From an uncultured Schwartzia sp. (GTDB lineage Bacteria; Bacillota; Negativicutes; Selenomonadales; Selenomonadaceae): a stretch of DNA of 34,398 nt. Every line of letters begins with the position of its first letter. The stretch's first letter is position 1. The stretch lies in assembly GCA_905373705.1 (NCBI GenBank), contig CAJPUA010000001.1, positions 1-34,398 on the forward strand. The letters are read 5' to 3'. Below the pieces are notes generated by a model. That model did no database searches. It was not told the DNA's origin and saw only the letters and a list, made by a program, of their open reading frames with translations. The translations under genes and the position numbers were made by a program. Below, piece by piece: positions 33,425 to 34,398 of this stretch.

Positions 33425-33464
33425 AGATACTATCTATAAACATCATAATTAAAAGATAGTATCT
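33425..33464. repeat. two AGATA-S-TATCT palindromes upstream of parA
   Basis: Full copies at 33425-33435 (AGATACTATCT) and 33454-33464 (AGATAGTATCT) are centred 29 bases apart in the 118-base gap between the HTH gene and parA. Likely operator or centromere sites. Confidence 0.65.
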
Positions 33465-33493
33465 GTTTAATACTGATTATTATAACCTGCTTG

Positions 33494-33745
33494 TTAAACA
33501 TTGTCAACGTGGCTTAAGTCATCGGGAGATATGCCGGCCTCCCGCAGAATATCTTTTATCCCCAACTGTTTAGGACGCCCTGGTTGACCGGGTGTATAGC
33601 TCTGGATGGAGCTTTCTGGGATTGTCCAGGTTTTTCCGATTTTTTGGGCACCTGGGAAGCGCCCGCCTGTACAAAGTACTGCGACACGGCGGCTAGAAAT
33701 CCCCAGTACCTTCGCTGCTTCCGTGGTCGAATACAGTTTTTCCAT
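33494..33745 (-). CDS. excisionase/MerR-type HTH protein
   Basis: 83 residues. STTEAAKVLGISSRRVAVLC (~6-25) and the following GRFPGAQKIGKTWTIPESSI form the winged HTH typical of excisionase-family or MerR-like small DNA-binding proteins. The tail (RPKQLGIKDILREAGISPDDLS) is variable. GGAGAGAGG lies about 9 bases upstream of the ATG. It is the first gene of the par operon and is flanked by the 11-bp palindromes, so it may regulate partition or replication genes. Integration or excision is not supported since no integrase is seen. Confidence 0.8.
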   Translation of the reverse strand: MEKLYSTTEAAKVLGISSRRVAVLCTGGRFPGAQKIGKTWTIPESSIQSYTPGQPGRPKQLGIKDILREAGISPDDLSHVDNV

Positions 33746-33768
33746 ATCCTTGCGCCTCTCTCCTTTAT

Positions 33769-33861
33769 AGATACTATCTATTAAACGCTGTTTATAAGAC
33801 CTTATTAAGAACAGACGTAATAAAGGATATTTATTGTGTAGTATCTATATAATACTATCTA
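33769..33861. repeat. AGATA-S-TATCT palindromes upstream of the par operon
   Basis: A full copy at 33769-33779 and partial copies at about 33838-33846 and 33852-33860, in an AT-rich stretch. With copies at 32250-32274, 32622-32632, 32911-32921 and 33425-33464 they form a dispersed cluster of about nine sites. Confidence 0.6.
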
Positions 33862-34057
33862 TTAAATGCCTATAGCAGATTATCTACTCACAGATTTAAA
33901 TTTAAGTACTGGAAGTTAAGAGCAACGCTTTTGAAGATAAATGCGTAGAGGGGTCTAGGAGCTCCATAGAAAGCATTAGCTATATTGAGGTATGGCTAGT
34001 GTATTTTCAGGTTGTTCTGAGGCGTCTGTAGTCCCTTAGAGATGAAGTAATGAGATA

Positions 34058-34113
34058 GGCTGAGCTTTGATATTGTGATCAAGTGATCTCTGAGCGATCA
34101 AAAGCCTGTTGTT
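34058..34113. other. GATC-rich stretch near the origin
   Basis: Three GATC sites occur within about 25 bases, with another at 34262. Clusters of GATC are common near replication origins where Dam methylation or SeqA-like control acts. The rest of 33862-34118 shows no gene or repeat that I can support. Confidence 0.35.
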
Positions 34114-34118
34114 TCTGA

Positions 34119-34195
34119 CCGCGTGCCGCCGTAGGCGGTCGCGGACGGGCGCACCCCCTGGGGGGTGCTGGCCCGCGCCGAAGGCGGGGGGGAGT
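34119..34195. other. GC-rich hairpin cluster
   Basis: GACCGC/GCGGTC is followed by CGGGC ... GCCCG enclosing the perfect palindrome GCACCCCC-TG-GGGGGTGC (34151-34168). It sits abruptly in AT-rich sequence between the par region and the iterons. Possible terminator, single-strand origin or insulating structure. Confidence 0.5.
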
Positions 34196-34221
34196 TTGAG
34201 GAACTTTTAGGTTTGGAAAAG

Positions 34222-34398
34222 TTGTCCACAGGTGACTTGTCCTTTTTATACCTCTTTTAAAGATCCTTTTAAATACCTTTTAGGCGTTTTTGACTAATGT
34301 TATCAATGCTTGGAAATAGATAATTTATGGCATGTGGATAACTGAATAAAAGGATGCTTTGGGGCGAATAAAAGGATGCTTTGGGGCGAATAAAAGGA
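34222..34398. other. iteron-type replication origin (runs off window)
   Basis: A relaxed DnaA box TTGTCCACA (34222-34230), an AT-rich stretch, a perfect DnaA box TGTGGATAA (34333-34341, complement TTATCCACA) and then direct repeats. The 22-bp unit starts GAATAAAAGGATGC and occurs at 34344-34365 and 34366-34387, with the next copy cut by the window end at 34398. This is the classic order of an iteron-controlled plasmid origin; the rep gene is expected just beyond. Confidence 0.72.

Noticed and set aside
33494..33745. Excisionase-like protein as evidence for an integrative element
   Set aside because: No integrase or attachment-site pair is visible, and its place in the par operon plus the iteron origin fits a plasmid regulator better.
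34344..34398. Short direct repeats considered as a CRISPR array
   Set aside because: The repeats are immediately adjacent with no spacers and no cas genes are present; with nearby DnaA boxes they fit iterons.

Overview
The window reads as most of the transfer and maintenance backbone of a conjugative plasmid (or a closely related integrative element) from a diderm bacterium. The reasons are a complete IncP/RP4-style Trb mating-pair-formation operon with VirB9- and VirB10-type envelope proteins, RP4-style DNA-processing genes arranged on both sides of an origin of transfer (oriT), a ParA partition gene with operator-like repeats, and iteron-type origin sequences at the right edge. Several cargo genes (a TnpV-like protein and a giant methylase-SNF2 helicase) are more familiar from Firmicutes elements. 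A diderm of mixed gene exchange (for example Synergistota, Negativicutes or Desulfovibrio-like) is therefore plausible, but I cannot name the host from sequence alone.

Layout, left to right. Bases 103-2227 (minus strand) hold an operon equivalent to RP4 traK-traL-traM: two tandem TraK-like oriT-binding proteins, a ParA/StbB-like TraL ATPase and a small membrane protein. Bases about 2230-3770 hold an intact iscB gene with a well-folded upstream omega-RNA and a terminal hairpin. This is a non-autonomous IS200/IS605-type element wedged between the traK operon and oriT. Bases 3770-4357 are the oriT region: a phased array of five ACGC repeats, paired operator-like palindromes, nested hairpins and a TAAGTGC-type nic site. 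From 4358 rightward (plus strand) lie a ribbon-helix-helix accessory protein, a relaxase, a TnpV-like protein, the 1.9-kilo-residue methylase/helicase, a small/large gene pair, TraG coupling protein, TraF peptidase, a second paralogous small/large pair, and a TraB-like nitrilase/Lnt membrane protein ending at a terminator.

Bases 18994-31852 (minus strand) carry trbB-C-D-E-J-L-F-G-I, then a compact locus with a 27-codon peptide gene and convergent promoters (21860-22190), then topoisomerase III and a membrane-anchored hypothetical protein. Bases 31853-32283 are regulatory, with an operator-like palindrome shared with the oriT region, a terminator, and a solo IS200/IS605-type hairpin. Bases 32284-33745 hold a winged-helix-like protein, ParA and an excisionase-type HTH protein, surrounded by many copies of an 11-bp palindrome (AGATA-S-TATCT). 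From 33746 to the end there is no gene. This stretch holds GATC sites, DnaA boxes and 22-bp iterons that run off the window, so the rep gene should lie just outside.

How it fits together: the TraK-like proteins, TraJ/MobC-like protein and relaxase would form the relaxosome at oriT. TraG couples it to the Trb channel, whose pilin (TrbC) is matured by TraF. The methylase/helicase may protect incoming DNA, by analogy with phage DarB. The palindrome shared by the tra and trb promoters suggests co-regulation. The most novel items are the candidate type I toxin-antitoxin-like locus at 21860-22190, the duplicated small/large gene pairs, and the IscB insertion beside oriT.
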